From contig CAKONK010000006.1 of the NCBI GenBank assembly GCA_934097085.1, positions 18,939-82,938 on the forward strand: DNA of 64,000 nt, read 5' to 3'. How positions within the stretch are numbered: the stretch's first letter is position 1; the number at the start of each line of letters is the position of its first letter. Under the pieces are notes generated by a model. The model ran no database searches, was not told the origin of the DNA, and saw only the letters and a program-made list of their open reading frames with translations. This DNA is from an uncultured Bacilli bacterium. Its GTDB lineage: Bacteria > Bacillota_I > Bacilli_A > RF39 > UBA660. The position numbers and the translations under genes are program-made. This document shows, piece by piece, positions 43,278 through 51,631 of the stretch.

Positions 43278-43568
43278 ATGGAAAGTTTATCTAACGGTGT
43301 AATAAATGTTCATGTAGACCCAAAAGACAAAAAAGAAGTAAATATAATTTTAAAGGATTTAGGATTAAATATGACCACATTAATAAACATGATGCTAAAA
43401 CAAGTAATAAAAAAAAGAGCCATACCATTTGAAATATCATCAACATTAAATAGTGAGGTTGAAGAAGCTTTAAAAGAAAGCATAATAATTGAAAATGAAA
43501 TTAAGTCTGGCAAAAGAAAAGGCTATAACAATGTTGATGAAATGATGAGGTCTATTATTGATGATTGA
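43278..43568 (+). CDS. RelB/DinJ-family antitoxin
   Basis: 96 residues from ATG 43278 behind AAGGCAGGTG. Residues about 9-45 form a ribbon-helix-helix (INVHVDPKDKKEVNIILKDLGLNMTTLINMMLKQVI), and the acidic C-terminal part wraps the toxin in this family. It represses its own promoter. It overlaps the toxin gene by 8 bases. The pair lies inside a 38-bp direct repeat made from the end of tmcAL. Confidence 0.88.
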   Translation: MESLSNGVINVHVDPKDKKEVNIILKDLGLNMTTLINMMLKQVIKKRAIPFEISSTLNSEVEEALKESIIIENEIKSGKRKGYNNVDEMMRSIIDD

Positions 43569-43869
43569 TTACAGTATAAATACGAAATGTAAAATTGAGT
43601 ATACAACGTGTTTTAAAAAACAATTAAAAAAAATAATTAAGCAAGGGAAAGATTTTGAAATTCTTTACAAAGTAATAGAAATGCTTGCAAATCAAGAAAA
43701 ATTACCATCAAAATATAAAAATCACAATTTAATAAATGACAATACATATCGTGATTGCATGGAATGTCATTTAAAGTCTGATTGGCTTCTTGTTTATAAA
43801 TATATTGATAATAATTTAGTTTTGTTATTGGTTTCTACAGGAAGTCATAGTGAAATATTAAATAAATAA
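43561..43869 (+). CDS. YafQ/RelE-family mRNA interferase toxin
   Basis: 102 residues of the RelE fold, YafQ subgroup: KKQLKKIIKQGKD, then RDCMECHLKSDWLLVYKY and the terminal VSTGSHSEIL. In YafQ the His and Asp residues of the DCH..DW and GSHS motifs take part in ribosome-dependent mRNA cleavage, and these are present here (His of ECHLKSDW, His of GSHS). The ATG at 43561 overlaps the antitoxin stop. It should be active. Confidence 0.9.
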   Translation: MIDYSINTKCKIEYTTCFKKQLKKIIKQGKDFEILYKVIEMLANQEKLPSKYKNHNLINDNTYRDCMECHLKSDWLLVYKYIDNNLVLLLVSTGSHSEILNK

Positions 43870-43875
43870 TTAATT

Positions 43876-43913
43876 GAACTAGCAAATAAGCCAATTATTT
43901 ACTAGTTTTTTAG
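43876..43913 (+). repeat. 38-bp direct repeat, right copy: second tmcAL 3' end and terminator
   Basis: Near-identical copy of 43119-43156, complete with in-frame stop and terminator hairpin, lying after the toxin gene and now terminating the cassette. Confidence 0.85.
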
Positions 43914-43951
43914 TACTTTTAATTTATTGAAATTTATAGTATACTTATAAC

Positions 43952-44977
43952 ATGAAGAAAAAAATATTATTTATATTAATTATCATTATGTTAGGATTGG
44001 GTATTTATTTAGAAACTAATAAAAGTAAAAATGCCTTTAAGGAGTATAGTTCAAAAACACTTGAATATGTTTATTTAAACGGAATATATGATGAAAAATA
44101 CAAAAATGAATATGATAAAATAAAATTTGATAATCAGAAAAATTTTAGTATGGTACTTACTACTTTTTTACCCAAAGGTTACTCTGGTGATGAAATAAAT
44201 TATATATTTTTATTGAGTGAGGAAAACATAAATATGCTAAAAAATATTGATTATATTGATATAAAAAATTTTTATAATTTAAAAAATTTTAATGTTCTTA
44301 ACTATCAAAGATATGTAGATTATAAAGAAAAAAATGATATTTCTATTGAGAAAGCGGTTACTTATGTAAATTTAAATTTAGATTATAAGTTTTATGAAAA
44401 TGCAAATGAAGTTAAAAATGCTGATGACATTTTAGTTTTAGTAAATAAATATAACTATTTACCAAGTGGTTATACTCCCACGGATATTGATTACATCAAA
44501 GGGGCTTATGGAAATAATGTACCAATGAAAAATATAGCCAAAGAAAACTTTCTAGAACTTCAAAAATATATAAAAGATAATTTTGATTTAGAATTACTTC
44601 CTACTACCGCATACAGGAGTGAAATATTTCAAAAAACTTTATATGATAATTATGTAAAAAATTATGGTAAAGAAAATGCTGATACATTTTCCGCAAGGCC
44701 AGGTTATTCAGAACATCAAACCGCCCTATCAATTGATTTAAAAAATATTGCTATAAAATCTGATGTTAGACTTACTGATGAAGACTTTAAAATATTAAGT
44801 GAAAATGCTTATAAGTTCGGCTTTATAATAAGATTTCCTAAAGGCAAAGAAAATATAACTGGTTATGAATTTGAAAATTGGCATATTAGGTATGTTGGTA
44901 AAGATAATGCTAAAATTATTTATGAAAATGATTTAACTCTCGAGGAATATATTGATTTGTATATAAAAAAATATTAA
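43952..44977 (+). CDS. VanY-type D-alanyl-D-alanine carboxypeptidase (M15)
   Basis: 341 residues. An N-terminal membrane anchor (about 4-20), a 170-residue spacer, and an M15B peptidase domain (about 180-341) are visible. Zinc and catalytic residues are SARPGYSEHQTALSIDL (His255, Asp262) and FENWHIRYVG (Glu308, His311). It trims the terminal D-Ala of peptidoglycan stems outside the cell. TATACT at 43940-43945 stands 6 bases before the ATG without a ribosome site, so the message may be leaderless. Its last eight codons are part of a 35-bp direct repeat. Confidence 0.9.
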   Translation: MKKKILFILIIIMLGLGIYLETNKSKNAFKEYSSKTLEYVYLNGIYDEKYKNEYDKIKFDNQKNFSMVLTTFLPKGYSGDEINYIFLLSEENINMLKNIDYIDIKNFYNLKNFNVLNYQRYVDYKEKNDISIEKAVTYVNLNLDYKFYENANEVKNADDILVLVNKYNYLPSGYTPTDIDYIKGAYGNNVPMKNIAKENFLELQKYIKDNFDLELLPTTAYRSEIFQKTLYDNYVKNYGKENADTFSARPGYSEHQTALSIDLKNIAIKSDVRLTDEDFKILSENAYKFGFIIRFPKGKENITGYEFENWHIRYVGKDNAKIIYENDLTLEEYIDLYIKKY

Positions 44978-44984
44978 AACTATT
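44950..44984. repeat. 35-bp direct repeat, left copy: 3' end of the VanY-type gene
   Basis: Exact match to 45971-46005. It includes the codons for IDLYIKKY, the TAA stop and seven bases after it. Confidence 0.85.
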
Positions 44985-44999
44985 AAAGTCTTAATATTT
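44981..44999 (+). terminator. Terminator after the VanY-type gene
   Basis: TATTAA-AGTC-TTAATA followed by TTTTTATTTT. Confidence 0.55.
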
Positions 45000-45010
45000 T
45001 TATTTTGTAA

Positions 45011-45931
45011 TTAAAGTTTAACTTTTCTTGATAATGGTTCATCCCCATTATTTTTATCATTATCTAAATCATCATTTTTGCCAGTTAAAATATCAAGTAT
45101 TTTTTCAGATCTCTTTTTTTCTTTTCTTGTACCAAGAATTTTTTTAGCCATTAAATATTCCATTGTTAATTTATGATATAAATATGATAATTTATCGCAT
45201 TGAATTTTATAAAAATCATTTGTATCCTTATTTTCACTTCTTTGTTTTGCAACTTCATACTCAATTACAGATATTGCATCATTATATTTATCAAAAAGTG
45301 GACTATAACGACGAGAATGTTGACCAGATTGTAACTCTTTTAAAGAATCCTTTATAAGAAATATTCCATATTCAAAACTAGCTTCCATAGAATCAGGATT
45401 TTCATATGCTTTAATATTACTCATTACATTATGAGCATTATCAGTTATAATAACATTTTTTAAATCAGATTCCTTTAAAAATCCATTTTCATAATTTTCA
45501 ATCAACATTTCTTTAAATTTATCAAAAAAACCATTTGAATTAAATAAAATAATTGGTTTATTAAACTCGTGACATCTTTTTCCCTCAATTGCACTAAATA
45601 ATTCAAAATAAGTTCCAATACCACCAGGTAAGAATAATAATATATCGCTTTCCTCAATTAATTTATTAGTTCGTTCTGAGACTGAATTAGTTACTATTTC
45701 TTTAGTACAATTAAGTGATTTAAAATCTTCTTTATAAGCTTCAGGACATATACCTATAACTTGTCTTCCTTGACTAATAGCACTATCATAAGCTAATCCC
45801 ATTATTCCCTTATTGCACGCACCAAAAACTAAATCATTATCTTTTAAAACTAAATCTAGTAATTCTTTACTTCCTTTTAAATATTTTTCATCTATATTTT
45901 CGCTTGATGAACAACCAACAAATATTTTCAT
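45011..45931 (-). CDS. LOG-family (lysine decarboxylase-like) protein with C-terminal extension
   Basis: 306 residues. The first 180 are a Rossmann-type LOG domain: GACNKGIMG, SERTNKLIEESD (Arg87) and LPGGIGTYFEL (101-111, the PGGxGTxxE motif). LOG enzymes remove ribose phosphate from nucleoside monophosphates; SLOG relatives bind nucleotide signals in defence systems. The extra 120 residues are helical and unassigned. It has its own promoter and GGGAGG site and is flanked by 35-bp direct repeats, so it is probably an inserted gene. Whether enzyme or sensor is open. Confidence 0.8.
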   Translation of the reverse strand: MKIFVGCSSSENIDEKYLKGSKELLDLVLKDNDLVFGACNKGIMGLAYDSAISQGRQVIGICPEAYKEDFKSLNCTKEIVTNSVSERTNKLIEESDILLFLPGGIGTYFELFSAIEGKRCHEFNKPIILFNSNGFFDKFKEMLIENYENGFLKESDLKNVIITDNAHNVMSNIKAYENPDSMEASFEYGIFLIKDSLKELQSGQHSRRYSPLFDKYNDAISVIEYEVAKQRSENKDTNDFYKIQCDKLSYLYHKLTMEYLMAKKILGTRKEKKRSEKILDILTGKNDDLDNDKNNGDEPLSRKVKL

Positions 45932-45970
45932 TTTAAACCTCCCTTGGTAGTAATATTATAACAAAAAATT

Positions 45971-46005
45971 TATTGATTTGTATATAAAAAAATATTAAAA
46001 CTATT
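45971..46005. repeat. 35-bp direct repeat, right copy
   Basis: Exact copy of 44950-44984. It overlaps the last bases of the 46001-46279 gene and one arm of that gene's terminator. Confidence 0.85.
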
Positions 46006-46018
46006 TATAATGTTTTAA
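45984..46018 (-). terminator. Terminator of the 46001-46279 gene
   Basis: TATTAAAAC pairs perfectly with GTTTTAATA, followed by seven T on the minus strand. It probably once served the VanY-type gene too. Confidence 0.65.
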
Positions 46019-46279
46019 TACTTTTGGTAAAATATTTGTATCTAAATATTTATTATTTCCATCTTGAAATTCATTATTTAAATTACTTATAACAACAGGA
46101 TTATTTATATCATATTTATAAATACTATCATTAACTTTTTTTATAGCATACATAACTACTTTAGTTTTAACAATACAAGCAAGAAAATCATAGCCATATT
46201 TTTTTGAATGTTTCATTCCCATAATAAAGGCTTTTGTTATAGATTTATCTTTATTTTCAATGTCAATATAATTATTCAC
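46001..46279 (-). CDS. Hypothetical protein, GTG start
   Basis: 92 residues, soluble, no family recognised (SITKAFIMGMKHSKKYGYDFLACIVKTKVVMYAI). The start is GTG at 46279 after AAAGGGTGAG; no better start exists. It was probably the direct convergent neighbour of the VanY-type gene before the LOG gene was inserted. Its small size leaves some doubt, but the ribosome site and terminator support it. Confidence 0.55.
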   Translation of the reverse strand: MNNYIDIENKDKSITKAFIMGMKHSKKYGYDFLACIVKTKVVMYAIKKVNDSIYKYDINNPVVISNLNNEFQDGNNKYLDTNILPKVLKHYK

Positions 46280-46377
46280 ACTTTCTCACCCTTTACTCTA
46301 TAAAAATATTACCATAAATTTATTTAAATTACTAGTTTACATTTTCATTGTAAAGAAAAAATTACCTATTATGGTAA

Positions 46378-47046
46378 TTAATCTCTATCACTACTTGCTA
46401 TTAATAAAAGTCTTAAGATTTGTAATGCACTTGTAAGTACACCCGCTACATAAGTAAGTGCTGCACTAACAAGAACCTTTTTAACACCAGATTTTTCCTC
46501 AGTATCAGCAAGATTCATTGTATCAATTTCTTTTTCTGCTCTTTTACTTGCATTAAATTCTACGGGTAAAGTTATAATTTGGAAAAATAGCCCAATAGTT
46601 GTAAGTCCTATTCCTGTATAAACTAAATTAAGTCTTTCAAATATAAAACCAATTAAAATAATATAATAAGATATTGAAGTTGCTACATTAACAACTGGAA
46701 ATATTAATGATCTTAGTCTTAAAAATAAATAACCCTCTTTATCTTGTATAGCATGTCCACATTCATGAGCTGCAATTGCCATACTTGATACACTACTTCC
46801 TTCATAAACTTCTTTTGAAAGTCTAATTACTTTTCTTTTAGGGTCATAGTGATCTGTTAAATAACCATTAGTTGCCACTACATAAATATTAGATAGTCCA
46901 TTTTTATCAAGTATTTTTCTTGCAACTTCTGCTCCAGTTATACCTTTAGAATTTTCCTTTTTTAAATTGATACTATAATTAATTTTAACAAATATATCTG
47001 CGATTAAAGGTAATATTATTATTAAAATAAACAAAATTAATTCCAT
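46378..47046 (-). CDS. YugP-family membrane zinc metallopeptidase
   Basis: 222 residues: N-terminal membrane helix, HECGH (94-98) zinc site, two further membrane helices (about 115-155) and a NASKRAEKEID block, then a C-terminal helix. This is the zn_peptidase_2/YugP pattern of intramembrane-type peptidases, whose substrates are unknown. It overlaps the cysS stop by one base, so the two genes are co-transcribed. A terminator hairpin (ATTACC/GGTAAT plus T) follows at about 46355-46378. Confidence 0.9.
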   Translation of the reverse strand: MELILFILIIILPLIADIFVKINYSINLKKENSKGITGAEVARKILDKNGLSNIYVVATNGYLTDHYDPKRKVIRLSKEVYEGSSVSSMAIAAHECGHAIQDKEGYLFLRLRSLIFPVVNVATSISYYIILIGFIFERLNLVYTGIGLTTIGLFFQIITLPVEFNASKRAEKEIDTMNLADTEEKSGVKKVLVSAALTYVAGVLTSALQILRLLLIASSDRD

Positions 47047-48434
47047 TATTTCACCTCGTAAATTGTTCCTTCTCTAGTGTCCTTTAAAACGATACCTTGT
47101 TTTAAAAGTTCCTCTCTTATAGAGTCCGCCAAAGCAAAATCTTTATTTTTTTTAGCTTCAGCTCTTTTTTCTATCATTTCTTTTATATATTCTTCCTCAA
47201 GACCATGAGTTTTTTCTTTAGTTAAATCAAGTGATAATACTTCATCCCATTTATTAATTAAAGATAATTTTGTAGTACCATTAAGATGTTCATCTTTTAA
47301 TAAATCATAAAGTAGTGTTATAGCATTTGCAGTATTTAAATCATCCTCAAGGCAAGAAGTAAATCTTTCATTATAAAATTTATAAGCATCTTCATTAACA
47401 ATTCCATCTTCCTTTAAGGATAATACTTTGTTTTTTAATTTTAAATAAGCATTTTGAGCACCATCAAGTGAAGCATAAGAAAATGTAAGTTGTCTTCGAT
47501 AATGTGAAAGTAAACACATAAATCTAAATGAAAGTGGATTATAACCTTTTTCGACTAAAGAATTAACTGTTAAAATATCTCCTTTACTTTTACTCATTTT
47601 ACCTGATTCATCATTTAAATGTTCATTATGAAACCAATAATTACACCATTTATGTCCTAAATAACTTTCAGATTGTGCAATCTCATTAGTATGATGTGGA
47701 AAAATATTATCAACTCCACCACCATGTATATCTAAATGTTCTCCAAGATATTTAATTGAGATACCTGAGCATTCAATATGCCAACCAGGGTAACCTGTTC
47801 CAAATGGTGATTCCCATTTTAACTCTTGACTATCAAATTTTGATTTAGTAAACCATAAAGCAAAGTCTGCTTGATTTTTTTTACTTGCATCATATTCAAC
47901 ACTTTCTCTTGCTCCGACAACCATATCATCCTCTTTATGATTAGTAAGAACATAGTAATCCTTTAATTTTGAAGTATCAAAATAAACATTACCTCCAGCT
48001 TTATAAGCATAACCATCCTTTAAAAGTTTAGTTATTATTTTTATATATTCCTCTATATTATCTGTGGCATTACTAACAATTTCTGGTCTTTTACAATTAA
48101 GAGCATCAAAATCTTTAAAGAATGCATCAGTATAAAATGAAGCAATATCAAGAACACTTTTATGTTCTTTTTTAGCACTTGCTACCATCTTATCATCACC
48201 AGAATCACTGTCTGAAGTTAAATGTCCAACATCAGTAATATTCATACATCTTGTTACATCAAAGCCAATAAATCTAAGTGTTTTATCTAAAACATCATGG
48301 CCAATGTAATTACGCATATTTCCTATATGAGCATAATGATAAACTGTTGGTCCACATGTATAAAAACTTACCTTTCCCTCTTCCCAAGGAATAAATACTT
48401 CTTCTTTATGACTTAAAGTATTATAAATTTTCAT
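47046..48434 (-). CDS. cysS: Cysteinyl-tRNA synthetase
   Basis: 462 residues of class I synthetase: YTCGPTVYHYAHIGNMRN carries the zinc cysteine and the HIGH-type motif (AHIG), and KMSKSKGD is the KMSKS loop. GWHIECSGIS and GGGVDNIFPHHTNEIAQSE provide the other zinc ligands. The C-terminal anticodon domain is complete. Start ATG 48434 follows GGAAGGTGATG; the upstream in-frame codons are not family-like. The length is normal. Confidence 0.96.
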   Translation of the reverse strand: MKIYNTLSHKEEVFIPWEEGKVSFYTCGPTVYHYAHIGNMRNYIGHDVLDKTLRFIGFDVTRCMNITDVGHLTSDSDSGDDKMVASAKKEHKSVLDIASFYTDAFFKDFDALNCKRPEIVSNATDNIEEYIKIITKLLKDGYAYKAGGNVYFDTSKLKDYYVLTNHKEDDMVVGARESVEYDASKKNQADFALWFTKSKFDSQELKWESPFGTGYPGWHIECSGISIKYLGEHLDIHGGGVDNIFPHHTNEIAQSESYLGHKWCNYWFHNEHLNDESGKMSKSKGDILTVNSLVEKGYNPLSFRFMCLLSHYRRQLTFSYASLDGAQNAYLKLKNKVLSLKEDGIVNEDAYKFYNERFTSCLEDDLNTANAITLLYDLLKDEHLNGTTKLSLINKWDEVLSLDLTKEKTHGLEEEYIKEMIEKRAEAKKNKDFALADSIREELLKQGIVLKDTREGTIYEVK

Positions 48435-48495
48435 AAACATCACCTTCCATAATCATTATTATACTATATTTTAATTAAAACAAAAAGATTACATT

Positions 48496-48523
48496 AAAAA
48501 AAAGTATATCAATCATGATATAC
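48496..48523 (-). terminator. Terminator of the 48529-49212 gene
   Basis: GTATATCA (48504-48511) pairs with TGATATAC (48516-48523), followed by eight T on the minus strand. Confidence 0.75.
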
Positions 48524-48528
48524 CATTT

Positions 48529-49212
48529 TTACTTTTCAATATTAATTAGTTGCATTTTATCATTGAAAATATAATATATAGTTTCGTTTTCATCATAATT
48601 TGTTTTTATTTTATCAATGCCAATGTACTTGTACTCATGATTGTATTTTATAAATACAATATTATGTGTAATTACTTCACCACTAACGCACACATAAGGT
48701 GATGCTGTAATATAATCATTAGTTAAATTACTTTTTTTAAACATATTAATATTAATAAATGGATAAACACTAATAATTTTATCAATACTAGTCTTTGTAA
48801 TTAACCTGCATGTTGGTGATCCTACTCCACATTCTTCACTACTATATATTTCTTCGGGTGGCATTATAAGCATATTATTTCTTTTACTATACTTTGAAAT
48901 AACATCCATAAAAGAACCATTATTGAAAAAATAATTTTGTAAAGAATCATTTAATGTACATCCATAATGTTCTTGAACTTCATCTTCTTTATCAAGTCCA
49001 ATATTAGAAAGTAATGATGTTACAATGCTATTATCAGTAACAATATCACTTTCAGAGTAATTATATTTTAATTTTACACTTTCATTTTCATTTACATTAT
49101 TCACAGTATCATTTTTATTAATTAATGATTTTCCAATTATTATGCCAATAGGTATACATAATATAACACATACAATTGCCACTATAAATAATTTTTCATT
49201 TTTATTTTTCAT
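48529..49212 (-). CDS. Single-pass membrane protein, unknown
   Basis: 227 residues from ATG 49212 (AAAGGGTAGAAGGG upstream; the in-frame start at 49269 lies in the promoter). It has a short basic start, a membrane helix (about 8-26), an Asn/Glu-rich linker and an extracytoplasmic domain with several cysteines (YGCTLND, EECGVGSPTCRL, YVCVSG). No family is recognised. Its architecture and promoter (shared TTTTTTCTATGATATAAT) match the 32651-33523 gene, so both may be controlled together. Confidence 0.6.
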   Translation of the reverse strand: MKNKNEKLFIVAIVCVILCIPIGIIIGKSLINKNDTVNNVNENESVKLKYNYSESDIVTDNSIVTSLLSNIGLDKEDEVQEHYGCTLNDSLQNYFFNNGSFMDVISKYSKRNNMLIMPPEEIYSSEECGVGSPTCRLITKTSIDKIISVYPFININMFKKSNLTNDYITASPYVCVSGEVITHNIVFIKYNHEYKYIGIDKIKTNYDENETIYYIFNDKMQLINIEK

Positions 49213-49237
49213 ATACCCTTCTACCCTTTCTATAATA

Positions 49238-49265
49238 ATTATATCATAGAAAAAAAATATGTAAA
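49238..49265 (-). promoter_or_regulatory. Promoter of the 48529-49212 gene
   Basis: TTTACA (49260-49265), 16-base spacer with TTTTTTCTATGA, TATAAT (49238-49243). Confidence 0.65.
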
Positions 49266-49277
49266 TCAAAATTTTAA

Positions 49278-49302
49278 TAAAAAAAGAAGGATTTACCTTC
49301 TT
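49278..49302 (-). terminator. Terminator of gltX
   Basis: AAGAAGG (49284-49290) pairs with CCTTCTT (49296-49302), followed by T; the gltX stop lies in the hairpin. Confidence 0.75.
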
Positions 49303-50714
49303 AAATTTTCAAGTGTTTTTTCTTTACCAAGTAAATATATACAAGCATCAAGTTCAGGTCCATGCATAAATCCACTTGCTTTAATTCTAAGTGGCATATA
49401 AAGTAGTTTACCTTTAACATTTAAACTAGTCTTTACATTATCAATTGCAATATTTATATTATCTGTAGTAAAATCTTTAATTGCTTCGATTTCACGGGCA
49501 AATGTGTCAATTACCACTGGGATAATATCATCACTTGCAAGAAATGCTTTACATTCATCATCAAGCTCATAACCTTCGAAAAAGAAATTCTTAACAACAT
49601 CATTAATCATTTCACCACAATTAATATGTGTTTTATATGTAAGAAGAAGCATTCTTACCCAGTCTTCACTCTTACCTGATATATCATATTTTAAAAATGG
49701 TTTAATCCACTCTAAATATCTTTCATCATCCATTTCTTTAATGTAATGAGCATTGAACCATTCAAGTTTTTTTATGTCATAACATCCAGGTGCTGAAGAA
49801 ATTCTATGAATATCAAATTCTTTTTCAAGTTCAGATAAAGTAAAAAATTCCCTATTCTCTTTCGGAGACCAACCTATTAATGCAATATAATTTATAATTG
49901 CCTCAGGAAGGAAACCTCTGTTAATTAAATCCATTAAATTATCGTCTTTATTTCTTTTACTAATTTTAGTGCCATCAGCCTTTATTACAAGTGGTTGATG
50001 AATATATACTGGACTTTCCCATCCTAATGCCTTATATAAAAGTAAATATTTAGGTGTTGATGATAAATATTCATTACCTCTGTTAACATGGCTAATTTCC
50101 ATTAAATGATCATCAATTACATTTGCAAAATTATATGTTGGAAATCCATCTGACTTAATAAGTATTTGATCCTCTAGAGCACTATTTTCAACTTTAATTT
50201 CACCATAAACAGTATCAATATATGATGTTACTCCCTCTTTAGGCATTTTTTGACGAATAACATATTTTTCACCATTAGCAATTCTTTTTCTTGCTTCCTC
50301 TAAAGGAATATGTGAGCAGTGTCCATCATATGTAAATGGAACTTTTCTTGCTGAGGCAATTTCTCTTAACTTTTCAAGTCTTTCTTCATCACAAAAGCAA
50401 TAATATGCATCGCCTTTTTCTACTAACTCTTCAGCATATTTTTTATAAATATCTAGTCTTTCACTTTGGTAGTATGGTCCAAAATCGCCACCTACACCAG
50501 CACCTTCATCTGGATGAAGTCCAAGCATATTAAGTGTGTTTAAAATAAATTCTACTGCACCTTCGACTTTTCTTTCTTGATCTGTATCCTCAATTCTTAA
50601 AATAAATTCTCCACCCATACTCTTTGCTGTTAAATATGTAAATAAGGCACTTCTTAAATTACCTATATGCATATATCCAGTTGGAGATGGAGCAAATCTT
50701 GTTCTAACTTTCAT
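49293..50714 (-). CDS. gltX: Glutamyl-tRNA synthetase
   Basis: 473 residues: FAPSPTGYMHIGNLRSALF with the HIGH motif, RIEDTDQERK, YNFANVIDDHLMEISHVNRG and the KMSKS-type KISKRNKDDN. The C-terminal anticodon-binding domain is present. The length fits discriminating or non-discriminating GluRS; which one cannot be told without knowing whether glnS or gatCAB is in the genome. It lies 12 bases after trxB. Confidence 0.95.
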   Translation of the reverse strand: MKVRTRFAPSPTGYMHIGNLRSALFTYLTAKSMGGEFILRIEDTDQERKVEGAVEFILNTLNMLGLHPDEGAGVGGDFGPYYQSERLDIYKKYAEELVEKGDAYYCFCDEERLEKLREIASARKVPFTYDGHCSHIPLEEARKRIANGEKYVIRQKMPKEGVTSYIDTVYGEIKVENSALEDQILIKSDGFPTYNFANVIDDHLMEISHVNRGNEYLSSTPKYLLLYKALGWESPVYIHQPLVIKADGTKISKRNKDDNLMDLINRGFLPEAIINYIALIGWSPKENREFFTLSELEKEFDIHRISSAPGCYDIKKLEWFNAHYIKEMDDERYLEWIKPFLKYDISGKSEDWVRMLLLTYKTHINCGEMINDVVKNFFFEGYELDDECKAFLASDDIIPVVIDTFAREIEAIKDFTTDNINIAIDNVKTSLNVKGKLLYMPLRIKASGFMHGPELDACIYLLGKEKTLENLRR

Positions 50715-50726
50715 TTTTTAACCCTC

Positions 50727-51617
50727 CTAATTTCTAATTTTTTCAATATCTGAAACAGCAATACAACCATCACTTGCGGCTGTAACTAATTGATATACGC
50801 CTTTTTTAGCACAATCACCAATTGCATAAAGCCCATCAATTTCTGTTTCAAAATTTTCACCTACTATAATATCACCATTTATATTAGTTATGTCAAGTTT
50901 TTTAAACATTTCTGTATCAGGTTTATAACCAATATAGATAAATACCCCTTTTACATTTATAGTTTTTTCATTATCAAGTGTAACACTTTCAATCTTACCC
51001 TCAACTTCGTTTATCTTTTTAATATTTACGCCATCAACAATTTCAATGTTTTGAGTATTTCTTACTCTTTCTACTAAAGCATCATCACCTTTAAAGTTTA
51101 CTCCCCTATGAAGAAGATAAACTTTATTAACAATATTTGCTAAATATAAACTTTCCTGAAGTGCTGAATTACCTGAACCTACTACTGCAACATCTTCGCC
51201 TTTATAAAAATTTCCATCACAGCTAGCACAAGTACTTAAACCTCTTCCTAAATAATCTTTTTCATTATCAAGTCCTAAATATTTAGGTGTTCTTCCGGTA
51301 GCAACAATAATATTTTTTGCTTCATAAGTACCATTTTTAGTAATAACTTTTTTATTTTCATCAGTAATTTCTACATCAATAACCTCTTCGAATTTAAATG
51401 GTACACCCACCTTTTTAACTTGATTAAATAAATTAAGTGCAAGGTCTGGTCCACTTATTTCAGAAAAACCTGGATAATTTTGAATTTTATCAATTTTCTG
51501 AAGCATTCCTCCAGGTGCACTTTTTTCAAACATTAATACATTTAATCCAGCTCTTTTTGCATATATTCCCGCAGTTATTCCACCAATACCCATTCCTATA
51601 ATTATAACATCATACAT
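50727..51617 (-). CDS. trxB: Thioredoxin reductase-like flavoprotein
   Basis: About 296 residues from ATG 51617 (GGAGGATGTCT upstream; another ATG two codons earlier abuts the site). FAD-binding GMGIGGITAGIYA at the start, redox motif CASC (STCASCDGNFYKG, about 132-141), NAD(P) motif VGSGNSALQES and the final IGDCAKKGVYQLVTAASDG. TrxB reduces thioredoxin with NADPH. The closing motif and length are normal. It sits between lgt and gltX in one run of minus-strand genes. Confidence 0.92.
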   Translation of the reverse strand: MYDVIIIGMGIGGITAGIYAKRAGLNVLMFEKSAPGGMLQKIDKIQNYPGFSEISGPDLALNLFNQVKKVGVPFKFEEVIDVEITDENKKVITKNGTYEAKNIIVATGRTPKYLGLDNEKDYLGRGLSTCASCDGNFYKGEDVAVVGSGNSALQESLYLANIVNKVYLLHRGVNFKGDDALVERVRNTQNIEIVDGVNIKKINEVEGKIESVTLDNEKTINVKGVFIYIGYKPDTEMFKKLDITNINGDIIVGENFETEIDGLYAIGDCAKKGVYQLVTAASDGCIAVSDIEKIRN

Positions 51618-51631
51618 AGACATCCTCCTTT

